Shown one piece after another: positions 50,979 to 59,073 of a stretch of DNA of 64,000 nt. Below the pieces are notes generated by a model, which worked only from the letters and a program-made list of their open reading frames with translations, did no database searches and was not told the DNA's origin. Where the stretch lies: the NCBI GenBank assembly GCA_963793275.1, contig CAWBZL010000003.1, forward strand, positions 248,001 through 312,000. Direction: 5' to 3'. Within the stretch, counting starts at the first letter, position 1. Each line of letters starts with the position of its first letter. Origin of the DNA: Marinirhabdus sp963793275 (GTDB taxonomy: Bacteria > Bacteroidota > Bacteroidia > Flavobacteriales > Flavobacteriaceae). A program made the position numbers and the translations under genes.

Positions 50979-51353
50979 TTATTCTTCTTCATTTTGTGTA
51001 TAGTCTGTTATATCCCTTCTGTCTTTTTTGGTAGGTCTTCCAACTCCTTTTTTTCTGTAATAAGATTTTGCATATTGTAACATTTCAGTTTTTTCGAAGT
51101 CTTCTTTAGGAGTGGTGTCTACTCTGTAGAGATTCACCAATTTAGCGCCAACCCTACTGGGAGGGATGTCTAAAACCTCAATTTTATAATTTATCTGATT
51201 TTTTCTGAACACAATGTTATCACCAGGATATACCTCACGAGAGGGTTTTACGGAAGTACCATTTACCTTTACCGCTCCCTTTTTACAAGCCTGGGTACCT
51301 ATATTACGTGTTTTTACATATCTAATGCACCACAAATATTTATCAACTCTCAT
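50979..51353 (-). CDS. S4 RNA-binding domain protein, HslR-like
   Basis: This 124-residue protein has an N-terminal S4 domain (MRVDKYLWCIRYVKTRNIGT, KKGAVKVNGTSVKPSREVYP, GDNIVF) and a basic tail (YRKKGVGRPTKKDRRDI). It corresponds to E. coli HslR (Hsp15), which binds stalled 50S subunits carrying nascent chains. The ATG at 51351-51353 is chosen because it begins the S4 core; a GTG upstream would add three residues. It is divergent from the FKBP-like lipoprotein gene. Confidence 0.88.
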   Translation of the reverse strand: MRVDKYLWCIRYVKTRNIGTQACKKGAVKVNGTSVKPSREVYPGDNIVFRKNQINYKIEVLDIPPSRVGAKLVNLYRVDTTPKEDFEKTEMLQYAKSYYRKKGVGRPTKKDRRDITDYTQNEEE

Positions 51354-51431
51354 ACAAAACACCTTAATTCTACGTTAACTCTGTTACAAAAATAGCGGAA
51401 AATTGTATCTTGCGCACCTCAAAAAGTGATG

Positions 51432-52367
51432 ATGAAAAATATGAAGAAAATAATTCCCCTTTTATTAGTAGTACTGTCTATTGCCTTCGGTTGCAAAAAA
51501 GACGACGATACCTCCGATATAAACTTTATTCCCGCGCGTGATAGAGGTGAAGAGGCTCCATTAAGTACGGCGATTATCGAAGAATACTTACAGACGCATT
51601 TCTATAATTATGAAGAATTTCAAAACCCTCCTGCAGATTTTGATTTTCAGATAAAGTTTGATACAATAGCGGGCGATAATGCAGATAAGATTGCGCTTAT
51701 TACTCAAGTGTCTTCAAAAACTGTAAAAGATAGAGTAAATACAGATGTTTCTTACAAGCTTTACTATTTAGACGTACTGGAAGGTGCCGGGGAAAAACCA
51801 AATTTTCCAGATTTTGCTACCATAAATTATCAGGGAACTTATATTAACTTAGAGGAAGGCGGTAGACCCTATACAAAATTATTTGATGCCTCATCTGTTC
51901 CTGTGAAATTTGATATGACGAGCATTGTAAACGGGCTTCAGGATGCATTAATAGAATTTAAAACTTCTTCAGGTTTTATTACGAACCCCGATGGAACCGT
52001 TTCTTTTGAAGATTTTGGTGCTGGTGCAGTATTTATGCAGGCAGGACTTGGATACTATGTTAACCCTCCTCCTACAAGTGATATTCCTTTATATTCTCAG
52101 CTTATTTTTACGTTTCAGTTATATGAAACTGAGATAGGAGATCAGGATGGTGATGGCGTTCCTTCTTTTATGGAAGACGTTAATAACAATGGTTTTGAAG
52201 AAGATGATGATACAGATGGAGACGGGGCGCCGAACTTTGATGATGCCGATGATGATGGCGACGGAAGACCTACAAGCGAGGAAATTATTATTAACGCAGA
52301 TGGAAGCATTACATTTCCAGATGTAGATAACGATGGGATACCAGATTACTTAGATAGCGATAGTTAA
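51432..52367 (+). CDS. FKBP-like lipoprotein with C-terminal thrombospondin type 3-like repeats
   Basis: This 311-residue protein has a lipoprotein signal (MKNMKKIIPLLLVVLSIAFGC, Cys 21). The central part (about 90-235) matches an FKBP-type prolyl isomerase fold: VSYKLYYLDVLEGAGEKPNF, ATINYQGTYI, VKFDMTSIVNGLQDALIEFK. Several catalytic FKBP positions look changed, so activity is doubtful. The tail (about 240-311) has Asp-rich calcium loops: DQDGDGVPSFMEDVNNNG, DTDGDGAPNFDDADDDGDG, DVDNDGIPDYLDSDS. Start options are ATG 51429, 51432 and 51441. It may be an extracytoplasmic folding factor. Confidence 0.82.
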   Translation: MKNMKKIIPLLLVVLSIAFGCKKDDDTSDINFIPARDRGEEAPLSTAIIEEYLQTHFYNYEEFQNPPADFDFQIKFDTIAGDNADKIALITQVSSKTVKDRVNTDVSYKLYYLDVLEGAGEKPNFPDFATINYQGTYINLEEGGRPYTKLFDASSVPVKFDMTSIVNGLQDALIEFKTSSGFITNPDGTVSFEDFGAGAVFMQAGLGYYVNPPPTSDIPLYSQLIFTFQLYETEIGDQDGDGVPSFMEDVNNNGFEEDDDTDGDGAPNFDDADDDGDGRPTSEEIIINADGSITFPDVDNDGIPDYLDSDS

Positions 52368-52392
52368 TGGTTTCATACATAATCTTTAAAAA

Positions 52393-52425
52393 AAATGCCT
52401 GAACTTAAGTTCAGGCATTTTTTTT
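52393..52425. terminator. Bidirectional intrinsic terminator
   Basis: Perfect palindrome AAATGCCTGAACTT with its complement (52393-52420), flanked by A-run upstream and T-run downstream, between two convergent genes. Confidence 0.9.
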
Positions 52426-52448
52426 AGGAAGTAATACTTTTTTTAAGC

Positions 52449-53399
52449 CTATTTTCTTCCCACTACCTTTTGAGAAGCTTTTACAATGGCTTCGGCATTA
52501 AGACCATATTTATCCATTAATTGATCTGGTGTTCCCGATTCTCCAAAGGTGTCTTGTGTTGCTACAAATTCTTGTGGGGTTGGATGGTGCGATGCTAGAA
52601 CTCTGGCAACACTTTCCCCTAAACCTCCAAGATAATTATGTTCTTCTGCTGTCACAATACAACCTGTTTTTTTAGCTGAAGTAATGATAGCTTCATCATC
52701 CAATGGCTTAATAGTGTGTATGTTAATTACTTCGGCTGAAATACCCTGCTCTTTTAATGTTTCGGCTGCCAGAAGCGCCTCCCAGACAAGGTGACCGGTA
52801 GCAACAATGGTAACATCTGTTCCTTCCACTAAATGAACTGCCTTCCCAATAGTGAAGGTGCCGTTTTCTTCAGTAAAATTGGCAACTTTTGGTCTTCCAA
52901 ATCGTAAGTAAACAGGACCATCGTGCTCGGCAATAGCTAACGTTGCTGCCTTGGTCTGGTTGTAATCACAGGTATTAATTACAGTCATTCCCGGAAGCAT
53001 TTTCATTAACCCAATATCTTCCAGGATCTGATGTGTTGCTCCATCTTCACCCAAAGTCACTCCTGCGTGAGATGCACAAATTTTTACATTTTTACCACTG
53101 TAGGCAATACTTTGGCGTATTTGGTCATACACACGCCCCGTAGAGAAGTTGGCAAAAGTTCCCGTAAAAGGAATCTTGCCACCAATGGTCATACCAGCTG
53201 CCATACCAATCATATTTGCCTCTGCAATTCCTACCTGGAAGAAACGTTCTGGGTGGTTGGCTTTAAACTCGTCCATTTTTAACGATCCGGTAAGGTCTGC
53301 ACAAAGTGCTACCACTTGTTCGTTTGTCTTGCCAAGTTGAGTCAATCCGGCTCCAAATCCGGAACGTGTATCTTTTTTGCCTGTGTCTGTATATTTCAT
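52449..53399 (-). CDS. Transketolase, C-terminal (pyrimidine-binding) subunit
   Basis: This 316-residue protein equals the middle and C-terminal domains of a transketolase. Features: DTRSGFGAGLTQLGKTNEQV, GIAEANMIGMAAGMTIGG (the Glu that activates thiamine diphosphate), ASHAGVTLGEDGATHQ and DGPVYLRFGRPKV. Two-gene transketolases of this kind occur in many bacteria and archaea; the enzyme moves two-carbon units between sugar phosphates in the pentose phosphate pathway. It follows the N-terminal subunit gene with a 112-base gap. Confidence 0.94.
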   Translation of the reverse strand: MKYTDTGKKDTRSGFGAGLTQLGKTNEQVVALCADLTGSLKMDEFKANHPERFFQVGIAEANMIGMAAGMTIGGKIPFTGTFANFSTGRVYDQIRQSIAYSGKNVKICASHAGVTLGEDGATHQILEDIGLMKMLPGMTVINTCDYNQTKAATLAIAEHDGPVYLRFGRPKVANFTEENGTFTIGKAVHLVEGTDVTIVATGHLVWEALLAAETLKEQGISAEVINIHTIKPLDDEAIITSAKKTGCIVTAEEHNYLGGLGESVARVLASHHPTPQEFVATQDTFGESGTPDQLMDKYGLNAEAIVKASQKVVGRK

Positions 53400-53511
53400 C
53401 TATTTTCTATTATGCTAGTTTATAGCATTATTCTTTATTGTAATTTATTTACCCTTAATAACCTTACGCTACAAGACAGCTTTCCCTCAGGGAGAAGTTG
53501 TGTGAGGGCTT

Positions 53512-54357
53512 TTAATAATCCCCTAATGTTTCAGGATTTTGCGCTAGCGCATTTTCCAGCTGTTCGTCGTTAGGTGCTTTACCGTGCCACGCGTGGGTGT
53601 GCATCATAAAATCTACGCCATTCCCCATGACAGTATGCAATAGGACACAAACGGGTATTTTTTTACCTGTGCGGGACTTTGCCTCTTTAAGTCCTTCAAT
53701 AACGGCAGCCATATCATTCCCTTTTTCAATAGACAATACATCCCATCCAAAAGCTGAAAACTTACCGGCAAGATTACCCATGGCCAGGACATTATCTGTA
53801 GACCCATCAATTTGTTGTCCGTTTAGATCTACACTCACGATAAGGTTGTCTACATTATTTGCCGCGGCATACATAATTGCTTCCCAATTTTGTCCTTCCT
53901 GCAATTCTCCATCTCCGCAAAGTGCGTAAACGATATGATTATCCTTATTTAATTTTTTGGTGGTAGCTGCGCCAATAGCTACTGAAATTCCCTGCCCTAA
54001 AGACCCGGACGCCATTCTAATTCCGGGAAGGCCTTCGTGAGTGGTTGGATGACCTTGCAAACGAGAATTTAACAATCTGAAGGTATTTAATTCTTCCACC
54101 GGAAAGTATCCCGATCGTGCCAAAACGCTGTAAAAAACAGGTGAAATATGTCCGTTAGACAGGAAGAACAGATCTTCTCCTTTACCATCCATAGAAAAAC
54201 CATCGTTGCGCTCCATAAGTTCCTGATACAGGGCTACAAAAAATTCGGCACAACCCAGTGAACCTCCGGGGTGACCAGAATTTACCTTATGCACTTGTCG
54301 TAAAATATCTCTGCGTACCTGAACTACCAGTTCTTCTAATTGTTTAATATCTGCCAT
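53512..54357 (-). CDS. Transketolase, N-terminal (diphosphate-binding) subunit
   Basis: This 281-residue protein covers the thiamine diphosphate-binding half: HKVNSGHPGGSLGCAEFF, RMASGSLGQGISVAIGAA, and the ThDP motif CGDGELQEGQNWEA, with the closing Asn in VDLNGQQIDG. The ATG at 54355-54357 (MADIKQLEEL) is preferred over the ATG 24 bases upstream, since it fits homologues. Both halves end and start cleanly as separate genes, with a spacer of 112 bases that contains no frame continuation, so it is a real two-subunit enzyme. Confidence 0.94.
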   Translation of the reverse strand: MADIKQLEELVVQVRRDILRQVHKVNSGHPGGSLGCAEFFVALYQELMERNDGFSMDGKGEDLFFLSNGHISPVFYSVLARSGYFPVEELNTFRLLNSRLQGHPTTHEGLPGIRMASGSLGQGISVAIGAATTKKLNKDNHIVYALCGDGELQEGQNWEAIMYAAANNVDNLIVSVDLNGQQIDGSTDNVLAMGNLAGKFSAFGWDVLSIEKGNDMAAVIEGLKEAKSRTGKKIPVCVLLHTVMGNGVDFMMHTHAWHGKAPNDEQLENALAQNPETLGDY

Positions 54358-54459
54358 TGTATCGTTAATTTTCAGTTTCAAAAATACTTTAAATCATAGG
54401 TTGCACAAAGCACAAAACTCGCCAGTTATTAACGATTTGGAGCTTTTGTTAACACAATG

Positions 54460-54501
54460 AAGTGCAAAATTCAAAAAAACAAATTCAAAAAACAAAATGC
54501 G
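54460..54501. repeat. A-rich 7-bp periodic tract
   Basis: Six consecutive units in register: GAAGTGC, AAAATTC, AAAAAAA, CAAATTC, AAAAAAC, AAAATGC. Degenerate, but with the same 7-base register as neighbouring tracts. Confidence 0.55.
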
Positions 54502-54618
54502 GGAAGATACCTTTCAGTAATAAAACTATTTGATAAGTTGCTGGGTATGGAGCGTAAACAAGATAAAACTAGTGGTACGTACTTTATCTCTTGAGGTTGC
54601 GACGGGATTGTTTGAAAA

Positions 54619-54674
54619 TTTTGCTTCTGGTTTCTACTTTGCAATTCGTACCTCTTAATTCGTAATTCGTCCTT
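54619..54674. repeat. Eight 7-bp periodic units before the tgt promoter
   Basis: Units in exact register: TTTTGCT, TCTGGTT, TCTACTT, TGCAATT, CGTACCT, CTTAATT, CGTAATT, CGTCCTT. Nearly all end in TT or CT, like the CGTTATT/CGTCGTT units at 33.8 kb. Confidence 0.75.
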
Positions 54675-54682
54675 CAAAAAAG

Positions 54683-54690
54683 TATCTTTG
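54683..54690 (+). promoter_or_regulatory. -7 promoter element of tgt
   Basis: TATCTTTG, exact TAnnTTTG, 22 bases before the tgt ATG and 8 bases after the heptad tract. No clear -33 TTG (TTC in its place). Confidence 0.65.
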
Positions 54691-54712
54691 CACCTTCAAG
54701 ATTAGAATTTAT

Positions 54713-55843
54713 ATGCAGTTTACATTACATAAAACCGATACCGAAACACAAGCCAGGGCTGGTACTATTCAGTTAGACCACGGGCCGGTGGAAACCCCTA
54801 TTTTTATGCCTGTTGGAACAGTAGGGACGGTAAAAGGAGTGCATCAGCGCGAATTAAAGCAAGAGATAAACCCGGATATTATCCTTGGAAATACCTATCA
54901 TTTATATTTGCGTCCTGGTACAGGAATTCTTGAAAAGGCGGGAGGATTGCATAAGTTTATGAATTGGGACCGAAATATCCTTACCGATAGTGGCGGCTAC
55001 CAGGTATACTCACTAAGTGACAGGCGTAAAATTAAGGAAGAAGGTGTAAAATTTAAGTCGCATATAGACGGTAGTTATCACACCTTCACACCAGAAAATG
55101 TGATGGAAATTCAGCGAACCATTGGGGCCGATATTATTATGGCCTTTGATGAATGTACACCGTATCCCTGCGACTATAACTACGCAAAGCGCTCAATGCA
55201 TATGACGCATCGCTGGCTGGAACGCTGTTTGACACATTTAGAGAAAACACCTTTAAAATACGATTATAACCAAACGTTTTTCCCCATTGTTCAGGGAAGC
55301 TGTTATAAAGATTTACGGAAACAATCTGCAGAATATATTGCAGGTGTTGGAGCAGATGGAAATGCTATTGGCGGACTTTCAGTAGGAGAACCCGCTGAAG
55401 AAATGTACGCCATGACCGAAGTGGTCACCGCCATACTTCCAAAAGATAAACCACGTTATTTAATGGGCGTAGGAACACCTATTAATTTGTTGGAGAATGT
55501 CGCATTAGGAATAGATATGTTTGACTGTGTGATGCCAACCCGAAACGGTAGAAACGGAATGTTGTTTACCGCTCACGGAACTATAAACATAAAAAATAAA
55601 AAGTGGGAGGCAGATTTTTCTGCAATAGACGAAATGGCCATTACCTGGGTAGATACCGAATACAGCAAAGCGTACGTAAGGCATTTGTTTACAGTGAACG
55701 AAATGTTGGCAAGACAAATATGTACGATTCACAATTTAGGGTTCTATCTTTGGTTAATGCGTGAAGCAAGAAAACAGATCTTAGCAGGAACTTTTTCAAC
55801 CTGGAAAAATACAATGGTGAAACAAATGGATAAGCGCTTGTAA
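54713..55843 (+). CDS. tgt: tRNA-guanine transglycosylase (queuine tRNA-ribosyltransferase)
   Basis: This 376-residue enzyme exchanges guanine-34 of tRNAs with GUN anticodons for preQ1 in queuosine synthesis. Conserved parts: MPVGTVGTVKGVHQREL, the catalytic Asp in LTDSGGYQVYSL, DIIMAFDECTPYPCDY, IGGLSVGEPAEEMY and a further nucleophile-Asp region VALGIDMFDCVMPTRNGRNG. The bacterial enzyme's zinc site (CxCxxC) is not visible at the C-terminus: the last 70 residues read FTVNEMLARQICTIHNLGFY, with only one Cys-His pair, so the metal site may be altered. tgt is followed by lptF/G. Confidence 0.96.
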   Translation: MQFTLHKTDTETQARAGTIQLDHGPVETPIFMPVGTVGTVKGVHQRELKQEINPDIILGNTYHLYLRPGTGILEKAGGLHKFMNWDRNILTDSGGYQVYSLSDRRKIKEEGVKFKSHIDGSYHTFTPENVMEIQRTIGADIIMAFDECTPYPCDYNYAKRSMHMTHRWLERCLTHLEKTPLKYDYNQTFFPIVQGSCYKDLRKQSAEYIAGVGADGNAIGGLSVGEPAEEMYAMTEVVTAILPKDKPRYLMGVGTPINLLENVALGIDMFDCVMPTRNGRNGMLFTAHGTINIKNKKWEADFSAIDEMAITWVDTEYSKAYVRHLFTVNEMLARQICTIHNLGFYLWLMREARKQILAGTFSTWKNTMVKQMDKRL

Positions 55844-55854
55844 AAATGGTATCA

Positions 55855-55927
55855 TTTGTGGTTCGTTGTTTGTAGTTAAGAAATTTTTAAATGGAGTTCA
55901 AAATCTAAAATATCAAGTCTAAAATAT
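55855..55927. repeat. 7-bp periodic tracts between tgt and lptF/G
   Basis: Two short runs in register: TTTGTGG, TTCGTTG, TTTGTAG (55855-55875) and AAAATCT, AAAATAT, CAAGTCT, AAAATAT (55900-55927), the second ending 2 bases before the next ATG. Confidence 0.55.
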
Positions 55928-55929
55928 AT

Positions 55930-57009
55930 ATGCTTAGCATTCTGGATAAATACATATTAAAACAATACTTAGGGACTTTTGGTCTTCTGTTATTGCTGTT
56001 TATCCCTATCGGAATTATCGTGCATTTGGCTGAAAAAATTGATAAGATCTTAGAAAATGAAGTGCCATTTCCCATCGTAGCGATGTATTTCTTCGATTTC
56101 ACTATCTATTTTGCAGATTTATTATTCCCACTCTTTTTGTTTCTTTCGGTAATTTGGTTTACCTCAAAACTGGCAAATAACACCGAAGTAATTGCATTTT
56201 TAAGTAGCGGAGTTTCTTTTTACAGGTTTTTACGGCCGTATATGATTGGTGCTACCATTGTATGTATAGTTGCTTTGGCATCGGGGATGTATTTTGCTCC
56301 AACAGCAAGTAAAGGATTTAATGAATTTAAATACAATTACCTTAAAAAGGGAAAAAAAGATCGCGACCAGACAAACGTATTCCGTCAGATTAACGACAAC
56401 GATTATATCTACGCCAGCTATTTTAATGTAAAAGAACAACGAGGTAATAATTTCACCCTGGAACATTTTGAAGGCAATAAAATGACCTATAAATTATCCG
56501 CAAACCAGATTAAATATAATGTGAAAGATAGCACCTATACCCTTCGCGTGTACACTAAAAGAATTATAGGCCAGAATGATGACATTATTGAGAGTAAGCA
56601 ACGGTTAGATACTGTGTTCGATTTTGACATGGAAGACCTCACGCCTGTAGATTATATTGCTGAAACATTAAATGTGGTAGAACTTAATAGATTTATTGCC
56701 CGTGAAAAAGCAAGAGGTTCGTCTTATATTAATAGGTATGAAGTAGTTCGTTATAAACGATACAGCCTTCCGGTTTCGGCGTATATTTTAACCATCATTG
56801 CTGTTGCGGTTTCATCAAAAAAACGTCGTGGCGGCATGGGAGTAAACCTGGCTATTGGCATTGGTATTGGACTGGTATTCATTTTTTTCGATAAAATTTT
56901 TGGAACCATGGCGGAGCAAAGTGATTTCTCACCTTTTCTTGCTACGTGGTTTCCTAACATGGTATTCGCTATTTTAGCAATCTATTTATTAAGAAATGCG
57001 AAACGATAA
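55930..57009 (+). CDS. LptF/LptG family LPS export permease (YjgP/YjgQ)
   Basis: This 359-residue inner-membrane protein has three N-terminal helices (within 15-125), a periplasmic beta-jellyroll (about 130-275) and three C-terminal helices. Family features: MLSILDKYILKQYLGTF, FLSVIWFTSKLANNTEVIAF with the coupling helix, and an ending FATWFPNMVFAILAIYLLRN-like segment. It pairs with LptB (39.3 kb) to lift lipopolysaccharide off the inner membrane. The N-terminal wording fits LptG slightly better, but I cannot separate the two paralogues by eye. It overlaps the EamA gene by 14 bases. Confidence 0.92.
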   Translation: MLSILDKYILKQYLGTFGLLLLLFIPIGIIVHLAEKIDKILENEVPFPIVAMYFFDFTIYFADLLFPLFLFLSVIWFTSKLANNTEVIAFLSSGVSFYRFLRPYMIGATIVCIVALASGMYFAPTASKGFNEFKYNYLKKGKKDRDQTNVFRQINDNDYIYASYFNVKEQRGNNFTLEHFEGNKMTYKLSANQIKYNVKDSTYTLRVYTKRIIGQNDDIIESKQRLDTVFDFDMEDLTPVDYIAETLNVVELNRFIAREKARGSSYINRYEVVRYKRYSLPVSAYILTIIAVAVSSKKRRGGMGVNLAIGIGIGLVFIFFDKIFGTMAEQSDFSPFLATWFPNMVFAILAIYLLRNAKR

Positions 57010-57898
57010 GCTCCTTAATTACCTTCATTTACATTTTATAGTTTTTATCTGGGGGTTTACCGCAGTACTGGGTGCGCTTATTTCTATCGAAGCCATTCCG
57101 CTGGTTTGGTATAGAATGTTAATGGCAACGGGGTTTATTCTGTTATTTCTTAAATTCAGAAAAATACCGCTAAAATTTCCGAAAAAATCGTTATTTATTT
57201 TTGCATTAGCAGGCCTCATTATTGCGCTGCATTGGTTAGCATTCTTTGGCGCTATTAAAGTAGCTAATGTTTCGGTTACGCTGGCGATTATGTCTACCGG
57301 GGCGTTTTTTACTTCATTTTTGGAACCCCTTTTCTATAAACGAAAAATTATAGGGTACGAAGTTTTTTTCGGATTGTTGGTAATTGTTGGATTGTACATC
57401 ATATTTAATGTTGAAGGTGATTATTCCTACGGAATACTACTGGCCTTAGCTGCATCGTTCTTAGGCGCATTATTTTCAGTTATTAACGGAAAGTATACCA
57501 TACAATACAATGCTTCGGCAGTTTCCTTTTATGAATTAGGTTTCGGAATGCTTTGTATTACGGTGTATTTAACCTTCAGCGGGAGTTTTACTGCGCAATT
57601 TTTTCAGCTTGAAAATACAGATTGGTTGTATCTCTTTATACTGGCTTCAGCGTGTACAGCCTATGCATTTATCGCTTCTTTGCACGTAATGAAATGGATA
57701 AGTCCATATACAGTGATGCTAACTATAAATATGGAACCCGTTTACGGAATTATCCTCGCGCTCTTACTACTGGGAGATGATGAAAATATGAGTCCGCAGT
57801 TTTACTATGGCGCCCTTATTATTGTAGTAACGGTAATTGCCAACGGCATTGTTAAAAACCGAATGGACAGAAAAAAACGCACTTTAACCAATGTGTAA
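56996..57898 (+). CDS. EamA-family (DMT superfamily) transporter
   Basis: This 300-residue protein has ten hydrophobic helices arranged as two EamA halves (about 8-140 and 150-290). Typical segments: FIVFIWGFTAVLGALISIEA at the start, WLAFFGAIKVANVSVTLAIM in helix 3-4, and SPYTVMLTINMEPVYGIILA near the end with the conserved Glu-Pro. Members export metabolites or amino acids; the substrate cannot be told. The start lies inside lptF/G (14-base overlap), so the pair is translationally coupled. Confidence 0.93.
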   Translation: MRNDKLLNYLHLHFIVFIWGFTAVLGALISIEAIPLVWYRMLMATGFILLFLKFRKIPLKFPKKSLFIFALAGLIIALHWLAFFGAIKVANVSVTLAIMSTGAFFTSFLEPLFYKRKIIGYEVFFGLLVIVGLYIIFNVEGDYSYGILLALAASFLGALFSVINGKYTIQYNASAVSFYELGFGMLCITVYLTFSGSFTAQFFQLENTDWLYLFILASACTAYAFIASLHVMKWISPYTVMLTINMEPVYGIILALLLLGDDENMSPQFYYGALIIVVTVIANGIVKNRMDRKKRTLTNV

Positions 57899-57909
57899 GG
57901 ACAATGCTT

Positions 57910-57917
57910 TATATTTG
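57910..57917 (+). promoter_or_regulatory. -7 promoter element of accA
   Basis: TATATTTG, an exact match, 36 bases before the accA ATG. Confidence 0.6.
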
Positions 57918-57953
57918 TAGCCTAATATAAACCAAACCAAAACCAAGAAAACA

Positions 57954-58907
57954 ATGGAATATCTTGAATTTGAGTTACCTATTAAAGAATTGCAGGAACA
58001 ATACGAAAAGGCTTGCCAGATTGGTGAGGACAGCGATGTAGATGTAACGAATACCTGCAAGCAAATAGAGAAAAAACTGGCAGCAACCAAAAAGGATATA
58101 TATAAAAATTTAACGCCCTGGCAACGTGTTCAATTATCACGTCATCCCAACCGTCCCTACACCATGGATTATATAAAAGCCATTTGTGGGGATTCTTTCT
58201 TGGAAATGCACGGCGATCGTAATTTTAAGGACGATAAAGCCATGGTAGGTGGTTTGGGTAAGATTGGCGACCAGAGTTTTATGTTTATAGGCCAGCAAAA
58301 AGGATACAATACCAAAACCAGACAATACCGTAATTTCGGTATGGCAAATCCGGAAGGCTATCGTAAAGCACTACGCCTAATGAAATCTGCCGAAAAATTT
58401 AACGTCCCTGTTGTTACATTAATTGACACCCCTGGAGCCTATCCGGGATTGGAAGCTGAAGAACGCGGCCAAGGCGAGGCCATTGCAAGAAATATTTTGG
58501 AAATGACACGCCTTAAAGTGCCAATTATTGTACTTATTATTGGTGAAGGAGCCAGTGGTGGTGCTTTGGGAATAGGAGTTGGAGATACCGTGTTAATGCT
58601 GGAGAATACATGGTATTCTGTAATTTCTCCGGAAAGTTGTTCGTCTATTTTATGGCGTAGCTGGGAGTTTAAAGAACAGGCTGCAGAAGCTTTAAAATTA
58701 ACGGCAACAGATATGAAAAAGATGAAGCTCATAGATCAAATCGTTAAAGAACCTGCAGGTGGTGCCCATAGTGATCGTGAAAAAACTTTTACTACCGTAG
58801 CAAACGCCATTACAAAAGCATATGAAGAGTTTAAGAACTTATCCCCAAAAGATCTGGTGAACCAACGCATGGAAAAATATTCTGAAATGGGGGTCTTCAA
58901 AGGCTAA
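57954..58907 (+). CDS. accA: Acetyl-CoA carboxylase carboxyltransferase subunit alpha
   Basis: This 317-residue subunit works with AccD to carboxylate acetyl-CoA from carboxybiotin, the first step of fatty-acid synthesis. Visible features: an N-terminal helix with YLEFELPIKELQEQYEKA, LTPWQRVQLSRHPNRPYTMD, GDRNFKDDKAMVGG, the CoA/biotin site INVPVVTLIDTPGAYPG-like stretch, and the oxyanion Gly pair in GEGASGGALGIGVGD. Length normal. It is a single gene with its own promoter and terminator. Confidence 0.97.
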   Translation: MEYLEFELPIKELQEQYEKACQIGEDSDVDVTNTCKQIEKKLAATKKDIYKNLTPWQRVQLSRHPNRPYTMDYIKAICGDSFLEMHGDRNFKDDKAMVGGLGKIGDQSFMFIGQQKGYNTKTRQYRNFGMANPEGYRKALRLMKSAEKFNVPVVTLIDTPGAYPGLEAEERGQGEAIARNILEMTRLKVPIIVLIIGEGASGGALGIGVGDTVLMLENTWYSVISPESCSSILWRSWEFKEQAAEALKLTATDMKKMKLIDQIVKEPAGGAHSDREKTFTTVANAITKAYEEFKNLSPKDLVNQRMEKYSEMGVFKG

Positions 58908-58930
58908 TCTTAACCATACCAACACATCAC

Positions 58931-58961
58931 AAAATCCGAAGTTTTTACCTCGGATTTTTTT
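58931..58961 (+). terminator. Intrinsic terminator of accA
   Basis: AAAATCCGA (58931-58939) pairs with TCGGATTTT (58950-58958), then T-run. Confidence 0.85.
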
Positions 58962-59073
58962 ACGGGTTATTAACAAAAATCACCAACTTATATTGACTTT
59001 TCAACAATCTATTCTTAACAATAGTCGTTAGTAGATTACCTGAATCTCTTTACAATTTCTTTACATTCGCCTT

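Larger units (their letters stand above)
54358..54712. other. Spacer between transketolase and tgt, rich in heptad-periodic tracts
   Basis: This 355-base divergent spacer has no gene. It holds an A-rich 7-bp periodic tract (54460-54501), a second tract (54619-54674) and the tgt -7 box. A 68-codon minus-strand frame inside it is a by-product of the repeats. Confidence 0.6.

Noticed and set aside
52449..54357. Frameshifted transketolase
   Set aside because: Both halves have complete ends and a 112-base noncoding spacer; two-gene transketolases are a known arrangement.
54471..54677. 68-codon minus-strand frame upstream of tgt
   Set aside because: Its residues (ELRIKRYELQSRNQKQ) are simply the translation of the 7-bp periodic tract; no start signal and no family resemblance.
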